A stretch of DNA of 64,000 nt from Sciurus carolinensis. Its lineage: Eukaryota > Chordata > Mammalia > Rodentia > Sciuridae. The stretch is from positions 41,477,792-41,541,791 of the forward strand of contig NC_062222.1 of NCBI RefSeq assembly GCF_902686445.1. Direction: 5' to 3'. The notes below the pieces were generated by a model, which was given only the letters and a program-made list of their open reading frames with translations, was not told the DNA's origin and made no database searches. The position numbers and the translations under genes are program-made. The first letter of the stretch is position 1; each line of letters starts with the position of its first letter. Positions 47,006 through 59,789 of the stretch are shown here, piece after piece.

Positions 47006-50000
47006 ATGAGTCAAATGACTGGGAATACAAATCATATCTCAATAATAACCCTGAATATTAATGGACTGAATTCATCAATCAAAAGACATAGACTGGCAGA
47101 TTGGATAAAAAAGAAAAATCCAACAATATGCTGCCTGCAAGAAACTCATCTCATAGAAAGAGATACCCATAGACTAAAGGTGAAAGGATGGGAAAAAACA
47201 TACCATGCACATGGACTCAGCAAAAAAGTTGGGGTATCCATCCTCATTTCAGATAATGTGGACTTTAAGGCAAAGTTAGTCAGAAGGGATAAAGAAGGAC
47301 ATTTCATACTGCTTAAGGGAACCATAAATCCGCAAGACATAACAATCAAAAATGTCTATGCCCCAAACAGTGGCTCATACATGTATGTCAAACAAATCCT
47401 TCTCAATCTCAGAAACCAAATAGACCATAATACAATAATACTAGGTGATTTTAACACACCTCTCTCACCACTGGACACATCTTCCAAACAAAAATTGAAC
47501 AAAGATACCATAGAACTCAATAACACAATAAAAAATTTAGACTTAACAGACATTTATAGAATATACCATCCAACCAAGAGCGAATACACTTTCTTCTCAG
47601 CAGCACATGGATCCTTCTCTAAAATAGACCATATATTATGCCACAAAGCTAATTTTAGCAAATATAACCTTGTATTCTATCAGATCATAATGGATTGAAA
47701 TTAAAAATAAATGAAAGAGTAAAAACCAGAAATTACTCCAACACCTGGAGATTAAACAGTATGATATTATATGATGAATGGATAACAGAAGATATTAGGA
47801 AGGAAATTAAAAAATTCTTCAAGGTAAATGAGAACAAAGAAACATTATATCAAAATCTCTGGGACACTATGAAAGCAGTACTTAGAAGAAATTTTATTTA
47901 TTTATTTCATGGAGCACATTCAATAAAAGAAGTAAAACTCAACAAATAAACGACTTAACACTACAGCTCAAAGTCCTAGAAAAAGAACAGACCAACACCA
48001 AAAGTAGTAGAAGACAGGAAATAGTTAAACTCAGAGCTGAAATCAACAAAATTGAAACAAAAGAAACAATACAAAAACTTGACAAAATAAATAGTTGGTT
48101 CTTCGAAAAAATAAACAAAATTGATAAACCCTTGGCCACACTAACAAAGAGAAGATGAGAGAAAACCCAAGTCACCAAAATTCAGAATGAACAAGGAAAT
48201 ATCACAACAGACACGATTGAAATACAAAACATAATTAGAAGCTATTTTGAAAGTCTATACTCCAACAAAATAGAAAATTTCGAAGATATCAACAAGTTTC
48301 TAGAGACATATGAATTGCCTAAACTAAAGGAGGAGGACATACACAATTTAAATAGACCAATTTCAAGTAATGAAATAGAAGAAGACATCAAAAGCCTACC
48401 AACAAAGAAAAGTCCAGGACCTGATGGGTTCTCAGCCGAGTTCTACAAAACCTTTAAAGAAGAGCTCATTCCAATACTTTTCAAAGTATTCCATGAAATA
48501 GAAGAGGAGGGAACCCTCCCAAACTCATTCTATGAAGCCAATATCACCCTGATACCTAAACTAGACAGAGACACATCGAGGAAAGAAAATTTTAGACCAA
48601 TATCCTTAATGAACATCGACGCAAAAATTCTCAACAAAATTTTAGCAAATCGCATACAAAAACATATTAAAAAGATAGTGCACCATGATCAAGTGGGTTT
48701 CATCCCAGGGATGCAAGGTTAGTTCAACATCAGGAAATCAACAAATGTAATTCACCATATCAATAGACTTAAAGTCAAGAATCACATGACTATTTCAATA
48801 GATGCAGAAAAAGCATTTGATAAAATACAGCACCCCTTCATGCTCAAAACATTAGAAAAAATAGGGATAGTGGGAACATTCCTTAACATTGTAAAGGCCA
48901 TCTACACTAAGCCCATGGCTAATATCATTCTAAATGGTCAAAAAATGAAAGCATTCCCCCTAAAATCTGGAACAAGGCAGGGATGCCCTCTTTCACCACT
49001 CCTATTCAATATCGTCCTTGAAACTCTAGCCAAAGCAATTAGACATACCAAAGAAATTAAAGGGATATGAATAGGAAAAAAAGAACTCAAACTATCCCTA
49101 TTTGCTGATGATATGAGTATACACTTAGAGGAACCAGGAAATTCCACCAGAAAACTTTTAGAACTCATAAGTGAATTCAGTAAAGTAGCAGGATATAAGA
49201 TCAATGCTCATAAATCTAATGCATTTTTATACATAAGTGATGAATCTTCAGAAAGAGAAGTTAGGAAAACTACCCCATTCACAATAGCTCGAAAAAAATA
49301 AAATACTTGGGAATCAATCTCACAAAAGAGCTGAAAGACCTCTACAATGAGAACTACAGAACACTAAAGAAAGAAATTAAAGAAAACTTTAGAAGATGGA
49401 AAGATCTCCCATGTTCTTTGATAGGCAGAATTAATATTGTCAAAATGGCCATACTACCAAAAGTGCTATACAGATTCAATGCAATTCCAATTAAAATCCC
49501 AATGACGTACCTTACAGAAATAGAGCAAGAAATTTTGAAATTCATCTGGAAGAATATAAAACCCAGAATAGCTAAAGCAATCCTTCGCAGGTAAAATGAA
49601 GGTGGGGTATTGCAATACCAGAACTTCCACTATACTACAAAGCAATAGTAACAAAAACAGCATGGTATTGGTACCAAAATAGACAGGTAGATCAATGTTA
49701 CAGAATAGAGGACATGGACACAAACCCAAATAAATACAATTTTCTCATACTAGAGAAAGGTGCCAAAAATATGCAATGGAGAAAAGATAGCCACTTCAAC
49801 AAATGGTGCTGGGAAAATTGGAAATCCACATGTAACAGAATGAAACTAAACCCATATCTCTCACCATGCACGAAACTAAACTCAAAATGGATTAAGGACT
49901 CGGAATCAGACCAGATACCCTGCATCTTATAGAAGAAAAAGTAGGTCCAGATCTTCAACATGTCGGCTTAGGACCAGACTTCCTCAACAGGACTCCCATA

Positions 50001-50827
50001 GCACAAGAAATAAAAGCAAGAATCAATAACTGGGATAGATTCAAACTAAAAAGCTTTCTCTCAGCAAACAAAACTATCAGCAATGCAAAGAGAGAGCCTA
50101 CAGAGTGGGAAAAGATCTTTGCCAATCATACTTCAGATAGAGCACTAATCTCCAGAATCTATAAAGAACTCAAAAAACTCAACACCAAGATTACAAATAA
50201 CCCAATCGACAAATGGTCTAAGGAAATGAACAGACACTTCACAGAAGAAGATCTACAAGCAATCAACAAACATATGGAAAAATGTTCAACATCTCTAGTA
50301 ATAAGAGAAATGCAAATCAAAACCACCCTAAGATTCCATCTCACCCCAATTAGAATGGCGATTATCAAGAATACAAGCAACAACAGGTGTTGGCGAGGAT
50401 GTGGGGAAAAAGGTACACTCATACATTGCTGTTGGGGCTGCAAATTAGTGCAGCCACTCTGGAAAGCAGTATGGAGATTCCTTAGAAAACTTGGAATGGA
50501 ACAACCCTTTGATCCAGCTATCCCACTCCTTGGCCTATACCCAAAGGACTTAAAATCAGCATACTACAGAGATACAGCCACATCAATGTTCATTGCTGCT
50601 GAATTCACCATAGCCAGATTGTGGAACCAACCTAGATGCCCTTCAGTTGATGAATGGATAAAGAAACTGTGGCATATATATATACAATGGAATATTACTC
50701 AGCCATAAAGAATGATAAAATTATGGCATTTGCAGGCAAATGGATGAAATTGGAGAATATCATGCTAAGTGAGAAAAACCAATCTCAAAAAACCAAAGGA
50801 AGAATGATCTCGATGATAAGTGGATGA
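47006..50827 (+). pseudogene. L1 ORF2 (endonuclease and reverse transcriptase), inactivated
   Basis: ORF2 makes the target nick and the cDNA. The apurinic-like endonuclease domain (47006 to about 47720) has TLNINGLN, QETHL and GDFN. The SDH motif lies just after a frameshift near 47690. The reverse transcriptase has [12 protein letters not shown] (48411), a [12 protein letters not shown] box (48592) and FADD (49101-49112). The Cys-rich end retains C-x3-C-x7-H-x4-C (50388-50441). Lesions include frame changes near 47690, 47940, 49295 (an A-run), 49610 and 49930-50200, and stops at 48156, 48720, 49068 and 49592. The length of about 3.8 kb is standard. It cannot make a full enzyme. Confidence 0.93.
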
Positions 50828-51107
50828 TGACACATAATGGGGCGTGGGAGGAGTTAGTTTTAGGGTTAGAGTTAGGGTTAGGGAGGGGGGCAAGAATGGA
50901 GGAAGGAAGGACTGTATAGAGGGAAAAGAGGGGTGGGAGGGGTGGGGGGCAGTGAAAAAAATAACAGAACAAATCAACCAGCATTACCCTATGTAAATTT
51001 ATGATTACACAAATGGTATGCCTTTACTCCATGTACAAACAGAGAAACAACATGTATCCCATTTGTTTACAATAAAAAAATAAAAAAAACAAAAAAAAAA
51101 CCAAAAA
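50828..51107 (+). repeat. L1 3'UTR with TTAGGG units and A-rich tail
   Basis: A G-rich stretch includes three TTAGGG hexamers (50860-50865, 50872-50877 and 50878-50883) followed by GGGAGGGGGG and further G-runs to about 50950. Then come 'accctatgtaaatttatgattacac' type sequence and an A-rich tail (51070-51107) containing AATAAA. The partner element at 55626-56755 has a related G-rich 3'UTR without clear TTAGGG units. G-rich 3'UTRs are a general L1 property. Confidence 0.85.
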
Positions 51108-51816
51108 AAAGAAAAGGCATACCAATTAAAAAAGAAGAAATAAAAATGCCCTTATTGTCATATCACATCTACGTTAAAAATAACTTCAAAGAATCAACAA
51201 TAGCAAGAAATAATAAAAAAAATTTTAATACTTAAAACTGCAACTGAAAATTGACAAGTAAGGTGATAGAAATCACAACACAAACGACAAAGTCAAAATA
51301 CATGCCTTCAATAAATAATTGGAATTGGGAATTAATGACTCAACACCAATGAAATTAGCACTCAAAAAATGAAATATTTCTAAATTTTTTGAAATGCATA
51401 CAGGATCTATATGCAGAAAACAATGAAATACTAGCAGAAGAACTCAAGATGTAAATTAAAGGAGCAGTATTCTGTGGCATAGATTAAAAGACTCAAAATT
51501 ATGACAATATCATTTCTCTCCAACTTTATCTATATATTCAATGCATTTGCAATCAAAATGCCACAAAATTATATCATAGTAATCGACAAACTTATTTTAT
51601 AGTAATTGACAAACTTATGCCAAAATCTAGTGCATTGAAATTACAAATAATGATTTAGACATTAGGGGGCACCAAGTTGGCATGCAAAGTACCATAAAGT
51701 GATCTGATTATATTACTAATGTATGAAATGAACTCACTGAAGGGCTGAGGAAAAAAAAAAAACAGATGTATTATTGAGTAATTTTGGGAATTAATGAAGT
51801 CTGATAGACTAAAAGC

Positions 51817-51873
<57 letters not shown>
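51817..51873 (+). repeat. A16 then (TA)n microsatellite
   Basis: An A-run passes into about 20 TA units within the 3' part of the old host L1. Confidence 0.95.
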
Positions 51874-51875
<2 letters not shown>

Positions 51876-52850
51876 AAGAATTATATACCCTAGTTGATAA
51901 AGCTGTTCCCCATGAGGTTTGGGTTTAGAAACCAGTGTACCTAAAGACTGTAATTGAGCAATTAAATAAATGGAAGACAGATGGCAGGAATCAGTGTTTT
52001 CCCTGCTAAAATGGAAGTTACAGATAAACCAAAGAAGGATGTTAAAATTATCCATTTAGTAATGAATTACAGTTAAAACCATCAGCATGAACTCATGTGA
52101 AGATTAATGTAGATCTAATGTTGATATTTATATCTATGGATCAGACACACACATACATGCACATACATGTAGAGATGTATATATACATATGTTAGCATGC
52201 ACATGTTTTTCTTATCTGTCTACTGAGAAGGCCTAAAGGAACAACAACCTAGTAACAATGAACACAGTGTCAAAACTGTTACTCCAGTAAAACTAAACAG
52301 ATTTCCTTGAAGGAATGAGATTTTAGGACAGGACAAGGAAAATCCATGATGAGCTTGAGGCAAATTGTCGAGTCAGACAGTAATGATGTACTAAAACATA
52401 CAACAAGCAACAAGGACCTATGTAAAAGAGATATAAGATCCAATTGAAGGAACTCCCAATGACCAAAACAGAAGAATTTCAGAAACAAAAAATAAAGGGA
52501 TATTGGATTATAATGGAATAGCTATGAGACCATACTAATATGTATCAATGTTTAATTAAATGAACAAATAGTTATAAAGAGATGCTTACTTATACAAAAA
52601 AAAAAATTCCAACTATTTTATGTTGGTACACCACTCTCAAAAAGATAAAGAATAATTCTACACTCCTTGAGTATCTTTCCTTGGAAGCTATACCTTGTGA
52701 CTTGTTTTAGCCTACAGTAGAGAAAAGGGAGAAAAAACTAATAACTTCTCAGTGAAGAAACCTGATAAACACTACCTGGGCACCATAATATGCGGGGCTC
52801 TATTCTGAATATAATAGAAGTCACATTGAAAAATCAAGAAGACAGTTGAA

Positions 52851-53697
52851 TGTTCTAGTCTATCGTTCAGGTTGTGGTCCAGGCTTTGTGTTATTTACAT
52901 CAGCTGAAGATAATATAGATGACATAATAATAATAATAATAATAATATATACAGTATATATATAATATATATGTATAATAATAAAATACAGTTTAATATA
53001 GATGCCTTTTCATTTTCTCTCAACTTAAAACTCAGAAATACTCTTGCAACTATAATTTTTTTCTCCCAAACAGAAACTGTGTCAGCATACTTTAATAAGA
53101 CCCTAGGGATAAGATTAATAAAACTATTTGAATTATGAGATATTGTAGATTATGTTAGGGAAATTGAGCTCTTCATGGAAATAAAAGCATAAATTGGCAG
53201 ATTATGAAATAATCAAAAGCAAGCATCTTCATATAAAATAAACCTTCTTTCAGGTATATTTTCAACTGCCTGGAGCCTTAACACTTTCGACTAATTTTTA
53301 TGCAAAAAAATATTTCTCAACATTCCATCTCGTAAAAGAGATTGTCGTCTGTTATCCATGATTTCAAAGAATCAAAACAGCAGCCAAAAAAGGAGTAGTA
53401 TTTTTCTTCATTGTAGAAAAGCCTTGTTAATTAAAAGGATAGTGTAGCATTAAAGCAGTGGTGCCCAAATTCTGTGCATCCCACTAATCTGCTATGTTTC
53501 CCATTCCAGCCTAATGTCTGGGAATCATGAAAGATTTGCATTACTAAAAGTGATATTGTCACGACTGTCCAGAGGCCTCCACTTCCAGAATTACTTCTGC
53601 AAAATAATACTGAAAAACATAATGTATCAAACAGAAAAGTATTGATCAATTGGTAATAAAATATATAGTTAAAATTATGTAAGTAGGGTTTTGTTTA
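52851..53697. other. Unassigned AT-rich spacer
   Basis: It contains a (TAA)n tract at 52924-52946 followed by TA-rich sequence. I recognise nothing else. Confidence 0.5.
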
Positions 53698-54270
53698 CAG
53701 TAGTCCCCTCTGAAGTGTGTTTTCATTTTTGCATTTTCAGTTACCTTGCAGTCAACTGAGGTCCAAAAACAGTTAATGAAAATTCCAGAAATAAATATTC
53801 TACATATTTTAAGTTGCATGCCATTCTGAGTAATGTAAGAAAATGTTACACCATCCTTCCTGGAACTTGAATCACCCCTTGGTTCAGCATGTCCACACTG
53901 TATATGCTACCCATCACACATCAAAGTGTGTTCAAGTCATCTCTGCATCATATTCTAATGCCACTCTGCACTGTCTTCATTGTCATCTTCCTTCTTCTCA
54001 TCACACAGGCATTACATCATTCCACACCATGACACGTAGAATAAGTACAGTATGAGGAGACATTTCTACAGAGAGACCTCCTTAAATTTACATTTGTTAC
54101 AGTATATTGTAGTAATTGTTCTTCCATTTTGTCAGTAGTTGCAGTTATTAATCTCTTACTGTACTTAACCTATAAATTAAACCTTACCATATACATTTAT
54201 GTGTAAAATACCAGTATATTCAGAGTAGCATTCTGTCTGCAGTTTCAGGCATCCACTGGGGGTCTTTAAT
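53698..54270 (+). mobile_element. MER2-like Tigger derivative (non-autonomous DNA transposon)
   Basis: It starts CAGTAGTCCCCTCTG directly after a TA (53696-53697), the expected Tc1/mariner target. It continues with 'ttttgcattttcagttacc' and 'ggtccaaaaacagttaatgaaaattccagaaataaa' (segments near 53761-53796), then a 'gtccacactgtatatgctaccc' block. Near the far end 'gtttcaggcatccactgggg' (54243-54262) matches the terminal region. The last bases of the right inverted repeat are unrecognisable. The middle is longer or more divergent than a minimal MER2, so a related Tigger subfamily is possible. Confidence 0.8.
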
Positions 54271-55625
54271 GCTTTTAGATTAAAAAAAGATGCCTTTATT
54301 TTCACATACATTGCATATTATGTCATCACTCTTAACATTAACCGTATCTACATGTGCAATCACTGTGTGATTGTTGTCTAACTTTAAAAATCTATCACCA
54401 CAGGATAATTACCTTATGACCTTTTTAAAATTCAACCTTAGGAAAGCATCTAAGGGAGAGCAGATAACATAGTGAATACAGTGAGTATTTTATCCATTAA
54501 AATAAATAAAATTAAATAAAAATTTAAAAAGTAAAATATTTGATTTACATATCATCATTTTTCCAAGTATATTCTCAGCCTACAATCATCATTGTCCATG
54601 CATGTACCACTTCCTAATGTCTGACAAAGAAGAAAGGTGAAGGGATGACATGCAGAATGCAAGTAGCACTTTGAAAAAAATAGATATGAATTCAAGATAG
54701 ATGAATAGATGAATTCAGTCTCTCAGATTTACAAATACAAATATTAATTTTTTCAAAATGAATACTTAAATTTTTAAATTCAGTGTGAATTATTTATAGT
54801 AAAATGTCCATGATGAATTCTTAGATACCTTATAAGACCTATTTATAGGACAAATCAGATTAATTCATAGATATCTTCAAGTGCTATTTATAATGCCATA
54901 CATAAGTAGGAGAAAGTTTTTATCTATACCAGTTGGGGTTTAATTGCTCAAATATTTGAGTATCAGAGGAAAGGAGTGTCCTCTGGTTTAGCAGCATAAG
55001 TCAGGTAGAGGAAAAGGAAGACCAAAGAGCTGAGAGAAGAGCTAGAGAATAAAAGATAACCTATGCCTGGTATTCTTAAGTATGGAATATTGTCTACTAG
55101 TAAGTATTACTTAAAAATTCAACATCTCCGTTCAGTCTCCTATAGCGGAAAGTACCAAAAGAAATTAATAGAAGCTGCCATCAATTTCTTTAGAAAAGTC
55201 ATATCAAAATTGCAATTGCTGAAGCTCTCCTGTGTTCATGTGAACCTCAGAAAGAACAGGAAGAACTGAACTATTTCTCAGTAAAATTGATCTATTTTTC
55301 TCTGGATAAGTGCAGAGTGTTATCAGCAGAGAAAATTTGTTTTTTTTTTTTAATTCATTATATTTCTCTCTGGGAAAAAAAAACTGAATGTGAATTTAAT
55401 AAGTTAACACGTGAAGAAATTTAGCAGGTCTTAACACTTAGCAGTCAAAAAATGAGAAATGCCAAAGTAAGGAACACATTGATAGTAGCCCATGGAACAA
55501 AGATTTGACAGCTCCTCTCCCCATCCTTCTGTTCTCACTACCCCAACACCTCACCTCCCTATTGGGAAGTGGAACCAGGGCACAGTAATTAGTTTCCAAT
55601 GGAGACTACGTGAAAATGAAAACCT
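54271..55625. other. Unassigned AT-rich DNA
   Basis: No nameable repeat or exon. A/T-rich low complexity occurs at 54500-54545 and a T-run at 55340-55350. The frame at 55063-55269 has no domain. Confidence 0.5.
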
Positions 55626-56755
55626 TTTAGAAGAAAAGTACTATCAAAAGTGGCAAACTTCCTTAACAAGACCCCCATAGCACAAGAAATAAAAGCAAGA
55701 ATCAATAAATGGGATAGATTCAAACTAAAAAGTTTTTTATCAGCACAGGAAACAATCAATAATGTGAAAAGAGAGCCTACAGAGTGAGAGAAAATCTGTT
55801 CTACACACACTTCAGACAAAGTACTCATCTCCAAAGTTTATAAAGAACTTAAAAACTTTACACCCAAAATACAAAGAACACAATCAATAAATGGGCTAAG
55901 GAAATGGGCAGACACTTCACAGAAGAAGACATACAGGTGATCAACAAATATATGAAAAAGTGCTCATCATCCCTAGTAATTAGAGAAATGCAAATTAAAA
56001 CCACCCTAAGATTTCATCTAACTCCAATTAGAATGGCTAGTATCAAGAACACAAGCAATAATTAGTGTTGGTGTGGATGTGGGGAAAGAGACACACTCAT
56101 ACATTGCCGGTGGAGTTGCAAATTGGTGCAGCAACTCTGGAAAGCAGTGTGGAGATTCCACAGAAAACTTGGAATGGACCCACCTTTTGACCCAACTATC
56201 CCGCTCCTCAGTTTATACCCAAAGGACTTAAAATCAGCATATTACAGTGATGCAGCCATAGCAACTCAATCACAATAGCTAGGTTGTGGAACCAACCTAG
56301 ATGCCCTTCAATTGACAAATGGATAAAGAAACTGTGGTGTATATACACAATGTAATATTACTCAGCCATAAAGAAGAATAAAATTATGGCATTGGCTGGT
56401 AAATGGATGAAGTTGGAAAATATCATGCTAAGTGAAATAGGCCAAGTCCAAAAAACCAAAGGTGGAATGTTTTCTCTGATAAGTGCATGACAATATATAA
56501 TGATGAGGAGTGGCAGGGGGAAGAGAAGAAGGAAGGAATTTGGATGGTGTAGAGGAAAATGGGGTGGAAGGGGGTGGGGGACAGAAAGATAGTAGAATGA
56601 AACAGTATTACCCTATGTATATGTATGATTACATGAATGGTGTGAATCTACATCGTGCACAACCATAGAAATGAAAAGATGTACCCCCTTTGTGTACAAT
56701 GAATCAAAATGCAGTCTGTAAAAATAAAAAAGATTTTTAAAAAGTATTTGAAAAA
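55626..56755 (+). mobile_element. 5'-truncated L1 (ORF2 C-terminus and 3'UTR)
   Basis: It aligns with 49930-51100 of the younger full-length L1: 'agcacaagaaataaaagcaagaatcaata' segments at 55678 and 49999, and 'atcatgctaagtga' at 56421 and 50759. It keeps the Cys-rich C-terminal block near 56067-56120, but with a stop just before it, then a G-rich 3'UTR and an A-rich end near 56725-56755. The 5' truncation is the usual L1 pattern. It belongs to a related, probably somewhat older, L1 than the one at 44406. Confidence 0.88.
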
Positions 56756-56778
56756 AAATGTGATTAAATAGTGCCTGG

Positions 56779-56814
56779 CGCACGCACGCGCGCACACACA
56801 CACACACACACACA
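56779..56814 (+). repeat. (CG/CA)n microsatellite
   Basis: CGCACGCACGCGCG passes into about 10 CA units. The CpG-containing start suggests that part of the tract escaped decay to CA/TG. Confidence 0.9.
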
Positions 56815-58358
56815 AAAGAAAGCTTAAACAACAAGGTGTCTTCTTGTGGAAGAGTTTGGATTTTCTCTAAGGAAGGACAGTAGAACTGATTGTCTAAGAG
56901 AACTGAAAACAAAACACTATCAGTGGGGCAGGAGAGTCAGGTCAGGACTGAAGAAGAAAATGTCCATACAGGATTTTTTATTGTATTCTATGTATCTAAA
57001 AAGGGATTAATATTAGGGGAGGGAGACGTAAGTGAAATTTCAAGAAATCTAGGTATTAAACTGCATTTCCTACATAAGAATTAGTTTCTTTCCTTTCTAA
57101 AGAGACTCATGTGATTAATCTTGTAAACTGAGGGAAAGATATATTAGAGGAAGGGGAGAACACTCATGTCCTACTCCAGGGAGGTAAGATGCATGCCTGA
57201 TCTCTATTCCTGTCATGGATTGGGATCAGCAATAGAAAAAATTTGACGAAGATCCATTGAGAATGATTCACAGCCCTAACGGAATGATTTTTTTTTGGGG
57301 GGCGGGCATTTTTGATTATGGCAGACGGTAGGAGAAACTATCACAAAGAGGAAGCCAAGGGTTCTCCAGAGTAGGGAGCTCCTGGAAGAAACAAATGGAG
57401 CTTACAGAATTGTCTGTCTGTGTCTATGTGTATGTATCCACGCATTCTTTCCTGAGACTGCCAGGAGCTTTTTTCAAGGGTGAAATTCTAATTGAACAAA
57501 TATGAAGATATAAGTTAGAGCACTGGAATGTGGAAAAATGAGATTTAACCTTTTGGAGGTGAAAATCAAGAAGGAAATATTTGTTTAAAGCATTGCTGTT
57601 TTTACAAAACAAAAAAACTACAACCTTAATTACAAACAAACAAACACAAAACTAGGGTTGCAGCACAGATACCTGCTTTAAGAGTAAGCTAGGGCCAGAA
57701 ACAATGAGTAGAAGCCGGTTCTCAGAAGCCTGCTTTCATGAGGACCCACCCATGTGCTAAAATGGTTCCATCAGAGCCCACTGACTCTTGGTCAAAAGCA
57801 AACCTAATGTTTCAAAAGAAAGAAATCCTAATTTAGTCTCTTAGCAGTGTCACAAATTGGGTAATTGTAGCATGTGGTACCCATTTAAAAAATATATGCT
57901 TTATTATGAGCTTAAGCAAAAACTGCAGATTTAGAACTTAGATATTAGAATTAGATAAGGATCATGGAATAGCTAAATCTGAGACATTTAAAAGTGATGA
58001 TGCATTAAAAACAACAAGCCAAAAGAGACCTATTTATTAGGAGGTAAAATGAAGAAATGAATTAGAACAAAGGAATAAAAGACATGGTGATGGAAATATG
58101 AATGTAAGTTTAGGAATATGAGGGGGAATGAATTAAAAAGTTAAGTGAAAAATTTATTTCTACATAGGATGGTTTTAACCTCCTGATTTTTCATTGATTT
58201 GTTTCCAAACCATTTATTTAGTACCAGTATTCTATTATACTTTAAAGATTGCTTTCTAATAATGACACACATTTTTTAAAGTGGATGAATAAATACATAA
58301 TGTACTCTTAGTTAATGAGGGATAAGTGTTATGTAGAATAAATAATTGAAAGTGTATA
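56815..58358. other. Unassigned DNA
   Basis: No recognisable element. A short T/G run ('ttttttttggggggcgggca', 57291-57310) is the only compositional oddity. Open frames (56890-57084, and 57424-57639 reverse) lack domains. Confidence 0.5.
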
Positions 58359-58750
58359 TCAGTCTACCTGAACTGCCATAACAAAATGCCGTAAAATAGG
58401 TGGCTAGAACAATAGGAGTTCATTTCTCACAGTTCTAGAAGTCAAGAAGGTGCTGGCAAAATTGGTTTCATTGTGACTAGGATTTCTTCTTGCTTGTGGA
58501 TGTCTACCATCTCACCATGTGCTCATATGCCATCTGCTTTGAGCACAGAGAGAGCACACACGCCCCCAAGCTCTCTCATTTCTGCTCTTTTAAGAACTGA
58601 TTCCATCATGAGGGTCCCACCCTTATAACCTCACCTATTAATTCCCTTCCAAAAGCTCTGTTCCCATACCACTACCCTCAAGGTTAGGTTTTCAACATTA
58701 GATCTTTGGAAGAACATAGACATGCGGTCTAAACTTAAGGGAAATAACAA
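58359..58750 (+). mobile_element. MLT1-type MaLR LTR
   Basis: The order 'gaactgccataacaaaatgccgtaaa', 'catttctcacagttctagaagtc', 'gaactgattccatcatgagg' and 'cctcacctattaattccc' matches an MLT1 LTR in the same orientation as the one at 32690. It lacks an internal region. Confidence 0.78.
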
Positions 58751-59789
58751 TGATTTTGTTTTAGGAAAAAAATGAGTTATAACGTTCTTTCAGAACTCAA
58801 ATAAATGTTGAATAATATGATTTTGCAACTTAATTCTGCCACTGAGTTTTTTTTAAAAACTTGTCATAAGTGAATACATCCCTCATGTTCCGAAACCGTA
58901 GTAAGGTAGATGACATGGTCTTCTGTGCATGCTTTATCTGTGTTGTGTGTGTTTGTAGATACACATGTGTGTGTATCCTTCCATTTTATTTTAGGTTTTC
59001 ATTTTGCTATGAGGTAGTAAAGGAGGATGTTAAAAATTAACAGGACTATATATATTTTATTTCATCCCACCCTCGAGACCCTTGTGAAGCTATCATGATG
59101 TTTAGGATTTGTACTTCTATTTACTAAAAATTACTAAGTCATCAAGAGTTCCACAGAAATTAGTGCAAAGTAGACTGAAGTCAAATTGAAATCTATGCTC
59201 TCCATTTAGGCAATTTTATAATATTACTATGAAAACTGCTTACAGCACACAAATATGTTTTTTAGAGAATATTGAAAAGAAATGAGGGAAATATTTAGCT
59301 GAGATAATCGAATTTCATGCTCAGGTTCCTGGGGTGCAGGCAAAGAAGGGCAAATTACAGTCCCTGCTTCAGAACATGACACAAAACCCTAAAAATAAAA
59401 AGATACAATCTTACAATCTTAGATCAGGAAAAATAAGACAGAACAAGAAACAGAAAAGGTAAGTGCCAAGGAAACTGTCAACCTATAGAAATAAAGAGCT
59501 GATTCAGTCTTCCTTGCCTAACTATCAATCTCAGGAGCAATTCTGCCTTGCAAGAATATTCCCCTTTAGTTTAGAGATTACTCTGTTTGCAACTGAAGAA
59601 CAGCAGAGGACAGGGAATATTTTAGTAAAGTTTTTCCTAGTTTTTAAAATTTATGTATGTTAGAAACATAATGAATCCTTGAGACAGCATTTATTTTTGT
59701 GGTATATAAACTAATCTATTAAATGAGAACACTATCCATAAAATTAGACCTAACTACAATTTATCAAGTCACTTATCATGTGACTCTAG
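58751..59789. other. Unassigned AT-rich DNA
   Basis: No recognisable element. TG-rich low complexity lies near 58937-58975. The frame at 59463-59663 has no domain. Confidence 0.5.

Larger units (their letters stand above)
44406..51107 (+). mobile_element. Full-length younger L1 (about 6.7 kb), inactivated
   Basis: Complete L1 architecture: a GC-rich 5'UTR (44406-45931), ORF1 (45932-46905), ORF2 (47006-50827), a G-rich 3'UTR and an A-rich tail to about 51107. Target-site duplications flank it: AAAGAAAAGTCATACC (44390-44405) and AAAGAAAAGGCATACC (51108-51123), 15 of 16 identical. The element lies inside an older L1. Both ORFs carry stops and frameshifts, so it is not autonomous. It is far better conserved than copies A and B, so it is clearly younger. 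GC content and CpG density in the 5'UTR stand out from the whole window. Confidence 0.95.
43437..52850 (+). mobile_element. Old L1, split by two later insertions
   Basis: Three pieces read in order as one old L1. 43437-43780 is reverse transcriptase, with 'ccctaataccaaaaccagat' at 43459. 44211-44405 carries 'aaagatgtccattcc..tttcaacattgtaatgga' near 44277 and follows directly in ORF2. 51108-52850 holds the rest of ORF2 and the 3'UTR. Late ORF2 sequence includes 'gatctatatgcagaaaacaa' at 51404; the 3'UTR includes 'gaaacctgataaacactacc' at 52758. A MaLR LTR (43781-44210) and a younger L1 (44406-51107) separate the pieces. The 5' part is absent. The 3' limit is approximate. Confidence 0.75.

Noticed and set aside
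50856..50885. Interstitial telomeric repeat from a chromosome fusion
   Set aside because: There are only three hexamers and they sit inside an L1 3'UTR; the element explains them.
57720..57830. Processed pseudogene fragment
   Set aside because: It is slightly less AT-rich but has no recognisable coding similarity, poly-A tail or duplication.
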